From Methylophilaceae bacterium (GTDB lineage Bacteria; Pseudomonadota; Gammaproteobacteria; Burkholderiales; Methylophilaceae), in NCBI GenBank assembly GCA_028355955.1, contig JAOMTQ010000001.1, positions 171,705 through 235,704 on the forward strand: 64,000 nt of DNA, in the 5' to 3' direction. Numbering within the stretch: position 1 is the first letter of the stretch; each line of letters starts with the position of its first letter. The translations under genes were made by a program, and so were the position numbers. The notes under the pieces were generated by a model that was given only the letters and a program-made list of their open reading frames with translations, was not told where the DNA came from and did not search any database. Shown piece after piece: positions 1-10,965 of this stretch.

Positions 1-1214
1 AAATTTATTGAATGAAAAATATCCTTATTAGTAACGTTACCCGAAATGACTTCAGTAGCAATTGAATCAAAAACTAGCTTTCTATTTATAATATATTTTC
101 CACCAAAAAGATTTGTAATAAACCAAAAAATAACAATACTAAGAAAAAGAAATTTAAATTTTTTAATAGACCTAGAACTAAAATGAAATAAATTAAATTT
201 TTGTTTAAAAAATAAGACTAGGCCAACATAAATATATAAATTAAATATACTATAGCGGTGACCATGCCAAACAAGATTTTGGTATTCATCATATCGGAAA
301 AATGCAACAAGAAGAATTGAAAAAAAACCATATAAGATGATCCCCATGGAGAATATATTTTCAGAATTATATTTCTTTAGGGAAAAGAATTCTTTCAAAT
401 ATACAAATAAAATTAGGAGTGTTAGGTAACTTATAATTTTACCAAAAAAAGTAGTCCCCAAAATACCAGTAAAAGGTAAGCCTAAAACATTAATAAATAA
501 ATTGAATATCTTTAATAATTCATACTTATTAAAAAATAATATTATAAAAAAAATTAAAGAAAAACTACTACCTAAAAAAAAGGAAAATAATTTTTTAGAA
601 CCAAAAACGTTAGGATAATTTTTAATAATATAAAGAAAAGGAATTATTAAAAATAGTAAAAAACCGTTTGAAAAAGTTAAGCAAGCAAGTATCAAAAAAA
701 TTGAACTTGCAGCCATATTAATTATTTTTTCTTTTAACCTTGGCCCCCGTTCAAATGAATAAAAATAGATTGATAAGAATGAAAAAAAACCTACTAAATA
801 ATGGGCACCGTTTGCAGAGTTACTTAAATTATTTAATCTATAATTAGTAAAAAATAAAATAAATAATATCGCTAATACCCAATAATTTAATTTTGTTTGT
901 TTCTTAAAAATAATATTCTTCATAATAATAAAATTTATTAGATAGCATCCCAAGAAAATAAATGCCAAAAATTTTAGCGATCCATTAAAAATATATAATG
1001 AAATATAATCTAATAAATGAGGAAGGATAAGTATATGGTTCGCGTATGTTTGAAATATAAACTCACTATTCGAGAGAATTAAATAATCAGTGGAATTTAA
1101 TAAAATATCTCCCCATGGAACTTCAATTATTGAAAGGTAAAAGGAGAAGATAAAAGAAATAAAACCTAAAAGTAAAAAACAATTTACAAAAAATTTTAAC
1201 TTTAAATTAATCAT
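1..1214 (-). CDS. Multi-pass membrane protein, partial (runs off the left edge)
   Basis: Open minus-strand frame from ATG at 1214 (MINLKLKFFVNCFLLLGFISFIFSFYLSIIEVPWGDILLNSTDY...), rich in hydrophobic segments; its ATG overlaps the TGA of the upstream gene (ATGA). Confidence 0.7.
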   Translation of the reverse strand, partial: MINLKLKFFVNCFLLLGFISFIFSFYLSIIEVPWGDILLNSTDYLILSNSEFIFQTYANHILILPHLLDYISLYIFNGSLKFLAFIFLGCYLINFIIMKNIIFKKQTKLNYWVLAILFILFFTNYRLNNLSNSANGAHYLVGFFSFLSIYFYSFERGPRLKEKIINMAASSIFLILACLTFSNGFLLFLIIPFLYIIKNYPNVFGSKKLFSFFLGSSFSLIFFIILFFNKYELLKIFNLFINVLGLPFTGILGTTFFGKIISYLTLLILFVYLKEFFSLKKYNSENIFSMGIILYGFFSILLVAFFRYDEYQNLVWHGHRYSIFNLYIYVGLVLFFKQKFNLFHFSSRSIKKFKFLFLSIVIFWFITNLFGGKYIINRKLVFDSIATEVISGNVTNKDIFHSIN

Positions 1215-2551
1215 CTTTTACTAAGTTTTATCAAACACTTAAGGTTTTTTTTATTATTTGGGATAATTAAATTATCTGTAATCTTGTTTATGCTCAACAT
1301 TGTTCCCACCAATAACCAAATAATAGCTCCATATTTATTCGAGAAAAAACTTGTGCTTGAAGCAATTGGCAAAAAACAAGTAAATATCACACTAAATATT
1401 AAAGAAAAAGATAGCCAGTCACGCTTAAGAAAGTAGTTTTTTAAGTTTGATATTAAAAGACTTATTACCATAAGATAAAAAAGTAAAAAACCAAATATCC
1501 CAGTTTCTGATAATAACTCTAATGAAATATTATGTGGGTGAAAACAGACTCCACCACCAATTGAATTTAGGTGAGAAGTTCCATAGATACCTAGATTTAC
1601 GCAAGCCTCTCTATATTTATGAAGTCCAGCTCCAAAAAAAGGTGATTGCATCCAAACATCATATGCGCTTTTCCAAACTAGTCCATAATCTGAAGTTTTC
1701 CAATTTGTAATTTTATCTATTGTTGAAAAAATTGCTCTTTGAGTAGATTCAGGAAATAAATTAGCAAATATCCCAATACAAAAAACAGTTAATGTAAGAA
1801 TAATTAATACTTTGTATTTAGAAATTTTCTTATCAGAAATTAAACCGCTAAAATAAAATATTATGCAGGCAAGAATTAAAAGAAGTGCCATCCTCTCTCC
1901 AGAAATAAAAATAGTTAAAAATAGAATTGTTGCTGTAACAAAGGAAAGAAATATTAAAAAATTTTGATTGATTGATAATTTAAAATGATTGTATATTACT
2001 AATATTAGAGGTGGTAACAAAGCAAGTTTTGCTAACCATGCTCCAACATAAGGATTTCCTTTAAATGGGCCAGTTAGCCTTTCAGGAGACCAAGCCTCAA
2101 ACCCAAATAAGTCTCTAGTAAAGAAAAACTGCCACCACGTATCGAAAATAATAAAGAATAAAACTATGGTCATTGAAAATAGAAATCTTTTTAAATCCTT
2201 TAGATCTTTAAATATCCAATATGCTAATGCTATTGCAAAAAGTGGCCATCTTATAAAAAAGATTGAATAAGCAAGAGATTCAAGCGGAGCAATACTCAGA
2301 TACGAATTAATTATTATGCAATACAACCAAAAAATTAATGCGAAAATAAACCATCTATTTTTTACCCATTCCCAGTTTTTTTCTTTGAAGGATTTATATA
2401 AAAATAAACTACTTATAAGTACAATGGTAATATCTGCAATGCTTCTTGAGAATATAAGAAGAAAAGGAAGAAGGTAAGGTATAAATACCCTAATATCTTT
2501 CCTAAATTCAAATTTGTTATTATTTAAAAAATTGTTAGATTGATTACTCAT
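1211..2551 (-). CDS. O-antigen ligase (WaaL/Wzy-type) family membrane protein
   Basis: Multi-TM protein with a large periplasmic loop and 'FGAGLHKYREAC...HPHNISLELLSETGIFGFLLF', typical of the O-antigen ligase family. Confidence 0.85.
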   Translation of the reverse strand: MSNQSNNFLNNNKFEFRKDIRVFIPYLLPFLLIFSRSIADITIVLISSLFLYKSFKEKNWEWVKNRWFIFALIFWLYCIIINSYLSIAPLESLAYSIFFIRWPLFAIALAYWIFKDLKDLKRFLFSMTIVLFFIIFDTWWQFFFTRDLFGFEAWSPERLTGPFKGNPYVGAWLAKLALLPPLILVIYNHFKLSINQNFLIFLSFVTATILFLTIFISGERMALLLILACIIFYFSGLISDKKISKYKVLIILTLTVFCIGIFANLFPESTQRAIFSTIDKITNWKTSDYGLVWKSAYDVWMQSPFFGAGLHKYREACVNLGIYGTSHLNSIGGGVCFHPHNISLELLSETGIFGFLLFYLMVISLLISNLKNYFLKRDWLSFSLIFSVIFTCFLPIASSTSFFSNKYGAIIWLLVGTMLSINKITDNLIIPNNKKNLKCLIKLSKR

Positions 2552-2647
2552 TTAGAATAGATGATAAACTAGAAATCACAACAGTAAAAAAATAATTCAT
2601 AAGTTTAGTCGTGAATAAACTTAGCAATAGAATGTTTAAGTTGAATT

Positions 2648-2860
2648 TTACAAATCTAAATCTTGATTATCAATGAAATCTTGTGCCTTTTGTTGTTGAG
2701 CTATCCAGTTTTCAATCACCGCATAACTCCATAAGGTTGCTCTATCTCCCACTCGAACAGAAGTTGGGAACTTACCTTCTTTAATCCATTGCTTAAGGGT
2801 ATCTTTGTCTATCTTTAGTGAATTTGTAATGTCATCAATATTTAAGTAACTATCTTTCAT
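2648..2860 (-). CDS. AlpA-like/excisionase-type helix-turn-helix DNA-binding protein
   Basis: 70 aa; 'LNIDDITNSLKIDKDTLKQWIKEGKFPTSVRVGDRATLWSYAVIENWI' resembles an AlpA/MerR-like HTH. Confidence 0.6.
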   Translation of the reverse strand: MKDSYLNIDDITNSLKIDKDTLKQWIKEGKFPTSVRVGDRATLWSYAVIENWIAQQQKAQDFIDNQDLDL

Positions 2861-2996
2861 ATTTAAAATACTAGCAAAAAAAGTGACTTACCTTTATTTA
2901 TTAACCAGTGTATGTATGGCACTTAATTTTATTATGGTTAATAAGAAAATTTTTAAGTATGTTGAGTATTGCACTGGTCAGAGTTAAAGTAAGGTT

Positions 2997-3891
2997 ATGA
3001 AAATACATTTTGGCATAGATTTAGGTGGAACCAAAATTGAATTGGTAGCCATTGATGATAAATTTAATATTTTACATAGAGAACGAATTTCAACTGAGAG
3101 TGAAAAAGGATCTGATCATGTTTTAGATCAGATAGATTTTTTTGTATAAAAAATCTATCCAGATGTTTTATGATAAAGAGCACACAGTAGGTATCGGATC
3201 TCCAGGATCTATTTCAAAACATACTGGGTTATTAAGAAACTCTACTATCTATTGTCATAATGATCTGCCGTTGAAGAGTTTAATAGAAAATAAAATTAAC
3301 CACCCAATTGTAATCGAAAATGATGCAAATTGTTTTGCGTTAGCTGAATCAAAATTAGGCGCCGGAAAAGACTATCAAGTTGTATTTGGTGTTATTTTAG
3401 GTACAGGTTGTGGGGGTGGCATTGTTTTTGATAATAAACTATGGTCAGGACTTCATGGAATATCCGGAGAATGGGGACATAGTATTATTGATGTAAATGG
3501 CTATCCATGTTTTTGTGGGAAAAATGGCTGTATCAACACATTAATTTCTGGAACTGGTTTACAAAATATATTACAAAAAAAACTTAAAAAAGAAATTACG
3601 GCTGAAAAATTTTTAAATCAAAAGGTATACACAAGTATTGAGCAAGAAATACTAAATAATTTTTATAGTGATTTTGGTAAAGCAATTTCGAATATTATTA
3701 ATATCATTGATCCAAATATTATTATTGTCGGTGGAGGCTTATCTAATCACGATGAACTTTATAGCAAAGGTGTAGAAAAAGTTATATTAAGCTCTTTAAA
3801 TTGCGATAAAGAAATTACTCCAGTAGTTAAAAACTCACTAGGGGATTCAGCAGGTGTGCTTGGTGCTGCAATTCTTCCTATGCAACTATAA
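2997..3891 (+). pseudogene. ROK-family sugar kinase, frameshifted
   Basis: N-terminal 'MKIHFGIDLGGTKIELVAID' in frame 2997; remainder (GIGSPGSIS, ENDANCFALAE, LGTGCGGG, GEWGH, CFCGKNGC) in the frame of 3142; the change falls at a T7 run. Confidence 0.8.
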
Positions 3892-3909
3892 TTGCTATTT
3901 AATTAATTT

Positions 3910-4551
3910 CTAAAGGTTATTTTTAGATAATAAAACAATAGTTGCTATATGTTCCAATCTTTCAACATGTTCAAATGCATCATAGGCATTAGAGCCTATC
4001 GATACAATACCATGATTAGGAATCCCAACAATATCATTAGTAAATTCATGTCGATTATCATCAAATTGAAGCATTGATTTGCACTGAAGAGCCAAATCTT
4101 TGGATAAGGGAGGGACATTTTCTGTATTATTAGCGACTTGCGTATATCTACTTAACTCTGGAAAAGATGCCGCTAATGTTGGTAAATTTAGGCCTGCGTA
4201 CATGGCCGATATTATATGAGTTGGATGTAAATGGATTACACAAATATCACTCTTAATAGATTTTAATATTTCGTAATGTAGCTCAATCTCACCGCTAGGC
4301 TTTTGATCAAAGTTATTAAGCTGCTTCCATCCCTTGTCAGAAATTTCAATTTCTATGAAATCTGATTCCTTTAAATCTTGTTTTCTTAATCCACTTGGGG
4401 TGATGATGAATTTATTAGAATCTGAAGATTTATATGAGATATTTCCATCTCTTGGCGTAATCCAATTTTTTTTATAAGAATCTTTAAGAATATTTATTAT
4501 GTCATTAATCATTTTTATTATCTTTTGATGAGGTTGGGATATACCAAACAT
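3910..4551 (-). CDS. Class II aldolase/adducin family protein
   Basis: 'TPRDGNISYK...FIITPSGLRKQDL...KPSGEIELHYEI...VIHLHPTH...GIPNHGIVSIG'. Confidence 0.85.
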   Translation of the reverse strand: MFGISQPHQKIIKMINDIINILKDSYKKNWITPRDGNISYKSSDSNKFIITPSGLRKQDLKESDFIEIEISDKGWKQLNNFDQKPSGEIELHYEILKSIKSDICVIHLHPTHIISAMYAGLNLPTLAASFPELSRYTQVANNTENVPPLSKDLALQCKSMLQFDDNRHEFTNDIVGIPNHGIVSIGSNAYDAFEHVERLEHIATIVLLSKNNL

Positions 4552-4674
4552 GTATTTTATAATGTTTAGTGTGATCTATGTGACTTTTCAAAAACCTAAA
4601 ATTTTATAAACCCTTCTCTTGTATTCTCACATAACCTCTAATTGAAGCCAATTCTAAAGTAGTTTCGAATTTGT

Positions 4675-4860
4675 TTACGAATTTTTCCCACAACATCTTT
4701 TAAATTTACGTCCGTTACCGCAAATGCATGGGTCATTACGCCCTATCTTTGGCGTATCTCGTGTAATTGGAGTTTTTGAGGGACAGCAGGTTGTATCGTT
4801 GCAACAAGCTTCATTGTTTTCAAGCACTTCGTTAGGTAATTTATCACTTCTTTCATTCAT
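4675..4860 (-). CDS. SEC-C motif small protein
   Basis: C-terminal '[20 protein letters not shown]' is a SEC-C zinc-binding motif; extra CC pairs in the N-terminal half. Confidence 0.85.
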   Translation of the reverse strand: MNERSDKLPNEVLENNEACCNDTTCCPSKTPITRDTPKIGRNDPCICGNGRKFKRCCGKNS

Positions 4861-4980
4861 TTTTTAACTTTATGCCAACATTTACCTAAATTTAAATTGT
4901 AGAAAGTAGTGATAGGCTTCAGATTAGTTTTACAAAAAAATCTCTAAAAGACCAAAAAAATAAATAGTAAGATTTAATAA

Positions 4981-5079
4981 TTAATTCTTACAACAGCATT
5001 TGTCTTTGCAACAAGAACAAGTTTTGTCTGTACAACATTTTGAAGCTTTACAATTACATTTACATTTATCTTGTGTCAT
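4981..5079 (-). CDS. Cys-rich 32-aa metallothionein-like peptide
   Basis: MTQDKCKCNCKASKCCTDKTCSCCKDKCCCKN*, 11 Cys in 32 aa; GGAG ribosome-binding site upstream (ttggagaaactATG). Confidence 0.75.
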   Translation of the reverse strand: MTQDKCKCNCKASKCCTDKTCSCCKDKCCCKN

Positions 5080-5171
5080 AAGTTTCTCCAATATTTTATA
5101 TTATATTAATTACTTATTTTGAAAATGTCAAAAAAAACCCTTTTATAATCATGGATTTATATTAAATAAAT

Positions 5172-5526
5172 TGGTGGAGCTGGGGGGAATCGAACCCCCG
5201 TCCGCAAATCCTCTGCAGACAGTTCTACATACTTAGCTATGTTGTTTATGTTTAACTTTTACTTCACCAACAAGCAAGCAAATGTAAAAGCGAGCTACCT
5301 TAAGTTTAAGAAATTACTAAGTAACCCAATAATTTCCGAGTCTCTCTTTATGACGCTGTAACCTGAGCGAGTGACCCATCAGGACAGCGTTTAGCTGGAA
5401 TTAAGCAGCTAAAGCGTAGTTATCGTCATTTGCGATTACTGTTTTTCTAGTTTATTAACGAGGTACCTAGAAGCCTCGGTATGCACTGATCTGTTTTGTA
5501 ACCCACGTCGAAACCGGGTCAGCCCC
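5172..5526 (-). ncRNA. ssrA: tmRNA
   Basis: 5' GGGGCTGACCCGGTTTCGACG; 3' GGACGGGGGTTCGATTCCCCCCAGCTCCACCA; tag ORF GCAAATGACGATAACTACGCTTTAGCTGCTTAA = ANDDNYALAA*; next to smpB. Confidence 0.97.
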
Positions 5527-5544
5527 AAACAAGTATCTATTATA

Positions 5545-6000
5545 CTACTTTCCTTTGTTTGTTGCGCTGAGAATCTGTTTCTTCTCTCTATTCCAGTCTT
5601 TTTCTTTCTCAGCCTGTCTTTTATCGTATTGCTTTTTACCCTTAGCAAGCCCAATTTCACACTTAATTTTTCCTTTACTGAAGTGCATATCTAGTGGAAC
5701 TAAAGTAAATCCTGAACGTTCAACTTTCCCAATTAATTTTGCAATCTCATCGTGATTTAAGAGTAGCTTGCGAGTCCGAATATTGTCTGGATTGATATGG
5801 GTGGAAGCACTTCCTAAGGGAGTAATATGGCATCCGAGAAGATAAATCTCTCCTTTTTGAATAATGACGTATGCCTCTTTAATGTTAACCCTATTATCCC
5901 TTATCGCCTTGACTTCCCATCCTTCTAAAACAATGCCTGCTTCGTATTTGTCTTCAACGAAGTAGTCATGATAGGCTTTTTTGTTTTGTATAATGCTCAT
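5545..6000 (-). CDS. smpB: SsrA-binding protein
   Basis: '[29 protein letters not shown]' and '[17 protein letters not shown]'. Confidence 0.97.
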   Translation of the reverse strand: MSIIQNKKAYHDYFVEDKYEAGIVLEGWEVKAIRDNRVNIKEAYVIIQKGEIYLLGCHITPLGSASTHINPDNIRTRKLLLNHDEIAKLIGKVERSGFTLVPLDMHFSKGKIKCEIGLAKGKKQYDKRQAEKEKDWNREKKQILSATNKGK

Positions 6001-6057
6001 AAGGAATGTTAAATTTTTTATCTTTTAATTGTACGCTATAAGTAATATTATCACCTC

Positions 6058-6492
6058 ATGGTCTCCATCAAAAAAAGTGCACTAGTTTTATACTCAAGAG
6101 AAGAAATGTTCGCCTTAGTCGATAATGTTGAAGAGTATGAAAATTTTCTTCCCTGGTGCGGGGGGACTGAGATTATAAAAAAATCCGATAAAATTACAAA
6201 AGCATCAATTAAAATTAATTATCATGGGGTTAAACAAACCTTCACTACAGAGAACAATAAAACCTTTCCTGAAAAAATGGTGATCAAACTGATTAACGGT
6301 CCATTTAAAGAATTAAGTGGTGAATGGAGATTTAAAGCACTTGAAAAAAATGCGTGTCGAATAGAGCTTGAATTACATTACCAATTTAGCAACATTATTT
6401 TAGAAAAACTGATCTCACCTGTATTCAACATGATTGCAAATACGTTCATTGATAATTTCGTAAAAGAGGCCAACAGGAGAAATGATGCCTGA
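6058..6492 (+). CDS. ratA: RatA-like/ubiquinone-binding START-domain protein
   Basis: 'YSREEMFALVDNVEEYENFLPWCGGTEI' signature; adjacent rnfH homolog. Confidence 0.92.
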   Translation: MVSIKKSALVLYSREEMFALVDNVEEYENFLPWCGGTEIIKKSDKITKASIKINYHGVKQTFTTENNKTFPEKMVIKLINGPFKELSGEWRFKALEKNACRIELELHYQFSNIILEKLISPVFNMIANTFIDNFVKEANRRNDA

Positions 6493-6769
6493 TGAAATAT
6501 TAGTTGAGGTCGCCTATGCGTTGCCTGAAGAACAAGTCATCATCTCCATTGAAGTCCCAAAAAAAATTAATATCAAACAAGCAATTGAAAAATCAGGTAT
6601 CCAAAAAAAATTTCCTGAAATAGATTTATCTAAAAATAAAGTCGGTATTTTTGGGAAACAAACCACTCTTGATCATCTTCTAAGTGACAGAGACCGTATT
6701 GAAATTTATCGACCATTAATTTTAGACCCTAAGGAAATGAGGAGAAAAAGAGCATCTAAAAAAAAATAA
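6485..6769 (+). CDS. rnfH: RnfH-family ubiquitin-like protein
   Basis: 'VEVAYALPEEQVIISIEVP...VGIFGK...DRIEIYRPLILDPKEMRRKRA'. Confidence 0.93.
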   Translation: MPDEILVEVAYALPEEQVIISIEVPKKINIKQAIEKSGIQKKFPEIDLSKNKVGIFGKQTTLDHLLSDRDRIEIYRPLILDPKEMRRKRASKKK

Positions 6770-6834
6770 AGACTTGATATTTTTAGGTCTAAGTTTTTTT
6801 TAAAAATTTCCATCGATTTTTTTTTTCGATTCTG

Positions 6835-6840
6835 TATAAT
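6835..6840 (+). promoter_or_regulatory. Putative -10 box upstream of guaB
   Basis: TATAAT about 28 nt before the guaB start codon. Confidence 0.5.
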
Positions 6841-6867
6841 TCCCTTTTGCGCGATGAGGAAAATAAT

Positions 6868-8328
6868 ATGCGTCTACCCAATAAAGCTTTAACATTCGAT
6901 GATGTTCTTCTTGTTCCCAATCATTCTAGCGTGCTCCCAAAAGACGTTTCATTAGAAACAAAATTAACTAAAAAAATTAGCCTAAATATTCCAGTCATTT
7001 CTGCAGCGATGGATACAGTGACAGAAGCCAACATGGCAATTGCCCTTGCAGAACAGGGTGGTATGGGCATTATCCATAAAAACTTAACGCCTCAGCGACA
7101 AGCAAATCGTGTCGATAAGGTAAAACGATTTGAGTCAGGCGTTGTAAGTGACCCCATAACGATTGACCCTAACATGTCAGTTGACGAGGTCATGCAAATT
7201 ACTCGTAAGAATAAAATATCAGGACTTCCTGTAGTCGTGAAAGATAAAATCGTTGGTATCGTTACAAATCGTGATTTACGATTTGAAACAAACCTTACCC
7301 AACCGATTAAAAATGTAATGACACCGAGAGATCGGCTTGTGACTGTAAAAGAAGGGGCAAGTAAAGAAGAGATTACAAAACTACTTCACCAACACCGAAT
7401 TGAACGCTTACTTGTAATTAATGACGAAGATACACTGACAGGATTGATTACAGTCAAGGATATTCAAAAATCAACAGATCACCCGTTTGCTTGTAAGGAT
7501 GAGCATGGAAGATTAAGAGTCGGTGCAGCCATTGGTGTCGCGAATGATACTGAATTACGAACAGAACTTCTAGTTGAGGCTGGAGTAGATGTTCTAATTG
7601 TCGATACAGCACATGGGCACTCTGAGGGTGTTTTAAATCGTATTAAATGGATTAAGAAAAATTATCCTAAGGTTGACATCATTGGTGGGAATATTGCCAC
7701 CGCTGAGGCTGCAATAGCGATGGTAGATCATGGGGCTGATAGCGTAAAAGTTGGTATAGGACCGGGGTCAATATGTACAACACGAATTGTTGCAGGTGTT
7801 GGAGTACCTCAAATCACTGCAATTAATGAAGTTTATAAAGTATTAAAAAAGAAAAATATCCCCTTTATTGCTGATGGCGGTATCAGGTTCTCAGGTGATG
7901 TAGCCAAAGCTATTGCTGCTGGAGCAAGCTCAGTAATGTTAGGTAGTATGTTTGCAGGAACTGAGGAGGCGCCGGGTGAAGTGGAATTATTTCAAGGTAG
8001 GTCTTATAAATCATATCGTGGCATGGGCTCCATTGGAGCAATGAAAAAAGGTTCCAGTGATCGTTACTTTCAAGATGGTGAAAGCAATACAGATAAATTA
8101 GTCCCTGAAGGTATTGAAGGACGAGTTCCGTTCAAAGGAACAGTAGTCAATGTCCTTCATCAGTTAATGGGTGGGCTCCGTGCATCAATGGGATACGTCG
8201 GTGTGGATACAATTCCTAATATGCATAAAAATGCAAAATTTATTGAAATTACGAATGCCGGGATTAAAGAATCACACGTTCATGATGTTCAGATCACAAA
8301 AGAAGCGCCTAATTATCGAGTGGACTAA
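6868..8328 (+). CDS. guaB: IMP dehydrogenase
   Basis: '[17 protein letters not shown]', CBS domains, '[11 protein letters not shown]'; ATG at 6868 preceded by gatgagga. Confidence 0.98.
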   Translation: MRLPNKALTFDDVLLVPNHSSVLPKDVSLETKLTKKISLNIPVISAAMDTVTEANMAIALAEQGGMGIIHKNLTPQRQANRVDKVKRFESGVVSDPITIDPNMSVDEVMQITRKNKISGLPVVVKDKIVGIVTNRDLRFETNLTQPIKNVMTPRDRLVTVKEGASKEEITKLLHQHRIERLLVINDEDTLTGLITVKDIQKSTDHPFACKDEHGRLRVGAAIGVANDTELRTELLVEAGVDVLIVDTAHGHSEGVLNRIKWIKKNYPKVDIIGGNIATAEAAIAMVDHGADSVKVGIGPGSICTTRIVAGVGVPQITAINEVYKVLKKKNIPFIADGGIRFSGDVAKAIAAGASSVMLGSMFAGTEEAPGEVELFQGRSYKSYRGMGSIGAMKKGSSDRYFQDGESNTDKLVPEGIEGRVPFKGTVVNVLHQLMGGLRASMGYVGVDTIPNMHKNAKFIEITNAGIKESHVHDVQITKEAPNYRVD

Positions 8329-8368
8329 AGTCACTCAATTTTAAAACAATAGCAACTTGAATTCTTTA

Positions 8369-9928
8369 ATGGATAAAATTTTAATTATTGATTTTGGTTC
8401 TCAATACACTCAGCTTATTGCAAGAAGAGTCAGAGAGCTCAATGTCTATTGCGAGATTTTTCCCTATGATGCTTCTATCGAAAAAATTAATTCATTTGAA
8501 GCCAGCGGAATCATTCTATCCGGTGGTCCTAATTCAGTTTATGAAAATGAAACACCGAATGTCAGCTCACATATTTTTGAACTGGGCATCCCAATTTTAG
8601 GTATTTGCTATGGGATGCAAACGATGGTGAATCAATTAGGAGGTACCGTTGTAAATAGCAAAGAAAGAGAATTTGGTTATGCAGAAATTAGGGCTCACGG
8701 ACATTCTGATTTATTAAAGGATATTGAAGGTAAAACAAATGAAGAGGGTCATGGATTACTCGATGTATGGATGAGTCATGGTGACAAAGTCAATCAATTG
8801 CCTGATGGTTTTGAAATTATCTGCAGTAATCAATCTACCCCGATAGCTGGTATTGCAAATAAATCAAAACATTTCTATGGATTACAATTTCATCCTGAAG
8901 TTACCCATACAAAAAAAGGGTTTGAAATAATCAAAAAATTTGTAATTGATATTTCAGGATGTGAGCCTAAGTGGAATATGCCAAATTACGTTGAAACGGC
9001 AGTTAAAAAAATACAGGAAACCGTAGGTTCAAATGAGGTTATTTTGGGGCTTTCTGGTGGTGTAGATTCATCTGTCGCAGCAGCGTTAATTCATAAAGCG
9101 ATTGGTGATCAATTAACTTGTGTTTTTGTTGATCATGGCTTACTTCGGCTAAATGAAGCCGAGATAGTTATGAAAACATTTAAAGAAAACTTAGGTGTTA
9201 GAGTGATTCACGTCAATGCGGAAGGTAAGTTTTTAAAAGATTTGGAAGGAATCACTGACCCCGAAGAAAAAAGGAAAATAATTGGTCGCGATTTTGTAGA
9301 AATTTTCCAAGAACAATCAAAAGAATATCCTGAGGTCAAATGGTTAGCGCAAGGCACTATATATCCTGATGTCATTGAATCTGCAGGAGGAGACACAAAA
9401 AAAGCGCATAACATCAAAAGTCATCACAACGTAGGGGGTCTTCCTGATACCTTAAAATTAAAATTACTTGAGCCCTTAAGAGATCTTTTTAAGGATGAGG
9501 TCAGAAAACTAGGTGTTGAGATTGGTCTTCCAAAGGATATGGTTTATAGACATCCCTTCCCCGGTCCAGGATTAGGAGTCAGAATTTTAGGTGAAATAAA
9601 AAAAGAGTTCGCTGATTTATTAAGAGGTGCGGATGCTATTTTTATCGAAGAATTAAAAAAATCAGGTTGGTATGAAAAAACCTCACAAGCATTTGCAGTT
9701 TTCTTACCCATTAAATCAGTGGGAGTCATGGGGGATGCTCGTACTTATGAATACGTTGTATCTTTGAGAGCGGTAGTAACTTCAGACTTCATGACTGCAA
9801 ATTGGGCTGAACTCCCATACGATTTATTAGGAAAAGTCTCAAACAGAATTATCAATGAGGTCAAGGGTATCAATCGAGTTGTGTATGATGTTTCAGGAAA
9901 GCCACCTTCTACAATCGAGTGGGAGTAA
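8369..9928 (+). CDS. guaA: GMP synthase (glutamine-hydrolysing)
   Basis: '[20 protein letters not shown]', 'GICYGMQ', '[10 protein letters not shown]', '[11 protein letters not shown]', C-term 'KPPSTIEWE'. Confidence 0.98.
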   Translation: MDKILIIDFGSQYTQLIARRVRELNVYCEIFPYDASIEKINSFEASGIILSGGPNSVYENETPNVSSHIFELGIPILGICYGMQTMVNQLGGTVVNSKEREFGYAEIRAHGHSDLLKDIEGKTNEEGHGLLDVWMSHGDKVNQLPDGFEIICSNQSTPIAGIANKSKHFYGLQFHPEVTHTKKGFEIIKKFVIDISGCEPKWNMPNYVETAVKKIQETVGSNEVILGLSGGVDSSVAAALIHKAIGDQLTCVFVDHGLLRLNEAEIVMKTFKENLGVRVIHVNAEGKFLKDLEGITDPEEKRKIIGRDFVEIFQEQSKEYPEVKWLAQGTIYPDVIESAGGDTKKAHNIKSHHNVGGLPDTLKLKLLEPLRDLFKDEVRKLGVEIGLPKDMVYRHPFPGPGLGVRILGEIKKEFADLLRGADAIFIEELKKSGWYEKTSQAFAVFLPIKSVGVMGDARTYEYVVSLRAVVTSDFMTANWAELPYDLLGKVSNRIINEVKGINRVVYDVSGKPPSTIEWE

Positions 9929-9947
9929 TAACAATAAAGACTAGCTA

Positions 9948-10913
9948 ATGGCAAATTTTGATACTCAAGTTGATATCGTTTATTTGTGGGTGAATTCCAA
10001 TGACAAATATTGGCAAAAAAAAAGACGCAAGTCATTTGAGGCTTTTTTAAAAACTAATAAAGATGATATTGCTCTTTACGCTAACACCGATGGAAGATTT
10101 CGTGATAATGGAGAGCTAATATTCAATTTAAGATGCCTAGAAAAGTTTTTTCCAGATCATGGGCAGATTTATATTGTGACGGATGAGCAACGACCGGCGT
10201 GGTTAGCGAATAATAAGCGAGTAACAGTCATTGATCATAAAAGTATTATCCCAGAAAAAATAAACCCAATTTTTGCCTCAGCTCATATTGAATCTTATAT
10301 CCATCACATACCCAACTTGTCTGAAAATTTTTTCTATTTAAATGATGATATTTTTTTTGGAATGCCAGTAGATAGAGACTGGTGGTTTGATAAGGAATTG
10401 AAATATTTTTATGATAACGAACCACATGATGAATATAGCGAGTTGCAGCCAATGCTTTTATCCCCAATCAATTCATCCATTCAATCAAAGTTATGGCTAA
10501 AAGAAAAATATAAAAACTATAAACATCGAAATAAAGCATTAGCTCATGCACCAAGACCATACAAAAAATCTCTACTCCTTGAAATAGAAAAAGAGGCTAT
10601 AGATTTATTTAATAAAGTTAGATCAACTAATTTTAGATCGTGGAAAACACCAGCTGTATTAGTAGATTTTGTTCCAAGATGGCTTGAGCATCATAGATAT
10701 GCCAAAATAACAAAAACAGACTCACTGTATATTGAAAGTGGTTCATATGAAATTAAAATAGAATTAGAACTGCTAAGGCAAAAATTTGGTAAAATTTCTT
10801 TTTTTTGCATTAACGATACGTGTGATGATGCAGATGATATGGACAAAAGATTGCAGTTAGTTAGAGAAGAAATGGAAATACTGTTACCAAATAAATCTAG
10901 TTTTGAAATATAA
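9948..10913 (+). CDS. Stealth-family capsular polysaccharide phosphotransferase
   Basis: 'VDIVYLWVNSNDKYWQ' (CR1-like), 'RFRDNGELIFNLRCLEKFFPDHGQIYIVTDEQRPAWL', 'FFYLNDDIFFG', 'HAPRPYKKSLL'. Confidence 0.88.
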   Translation: MANFDTQVDIVYLWVNSNDKYWQKKRRKSFEAFLKTNKDDIALYANTDGRFRDNGELIFNLRCLEKFFPDHGQIYIVTDEQRPAWLANNKRVTVIDHKSIIPEKINPIFASAHIESYIHHIPNLSENFFYLNDDIFFGMPVDRDWWFDKELKYFYDNEPHDEYSELQPMLLSPINSSIQSKLWLKEKYKNYKHRNKALAHAPRPYKKSLLLEIEKEAIDLFNKVRSTNFRSWKTPAVLVDFVPRWLEHHRYAKITKTDSLYIESGSYEIKIELELLRQKFGKISFFCINDTCDDADDMDKRLQLVREEMEILLPNKSSFEI

Positions 10914-10965
10914 ATAAGTTGCCCTATTTTTTTTACAAGCAACATCCCTTAAGTTTAATTTAAAT

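Noticed and set aside
2648-2860. AlpA/excisionase-like gene as a hint of a prophage or integrative element
   Set aside because: No integrase, att-like repeats, tRNA or phage genes nearby; may be an ordinary small regulator.
5436-5660. 74-aa minus-strand ORF in the track
   Set aside because: Overlaps the tmRNA 5' region and the C-terminal part of smpB in another frame; an artefact.
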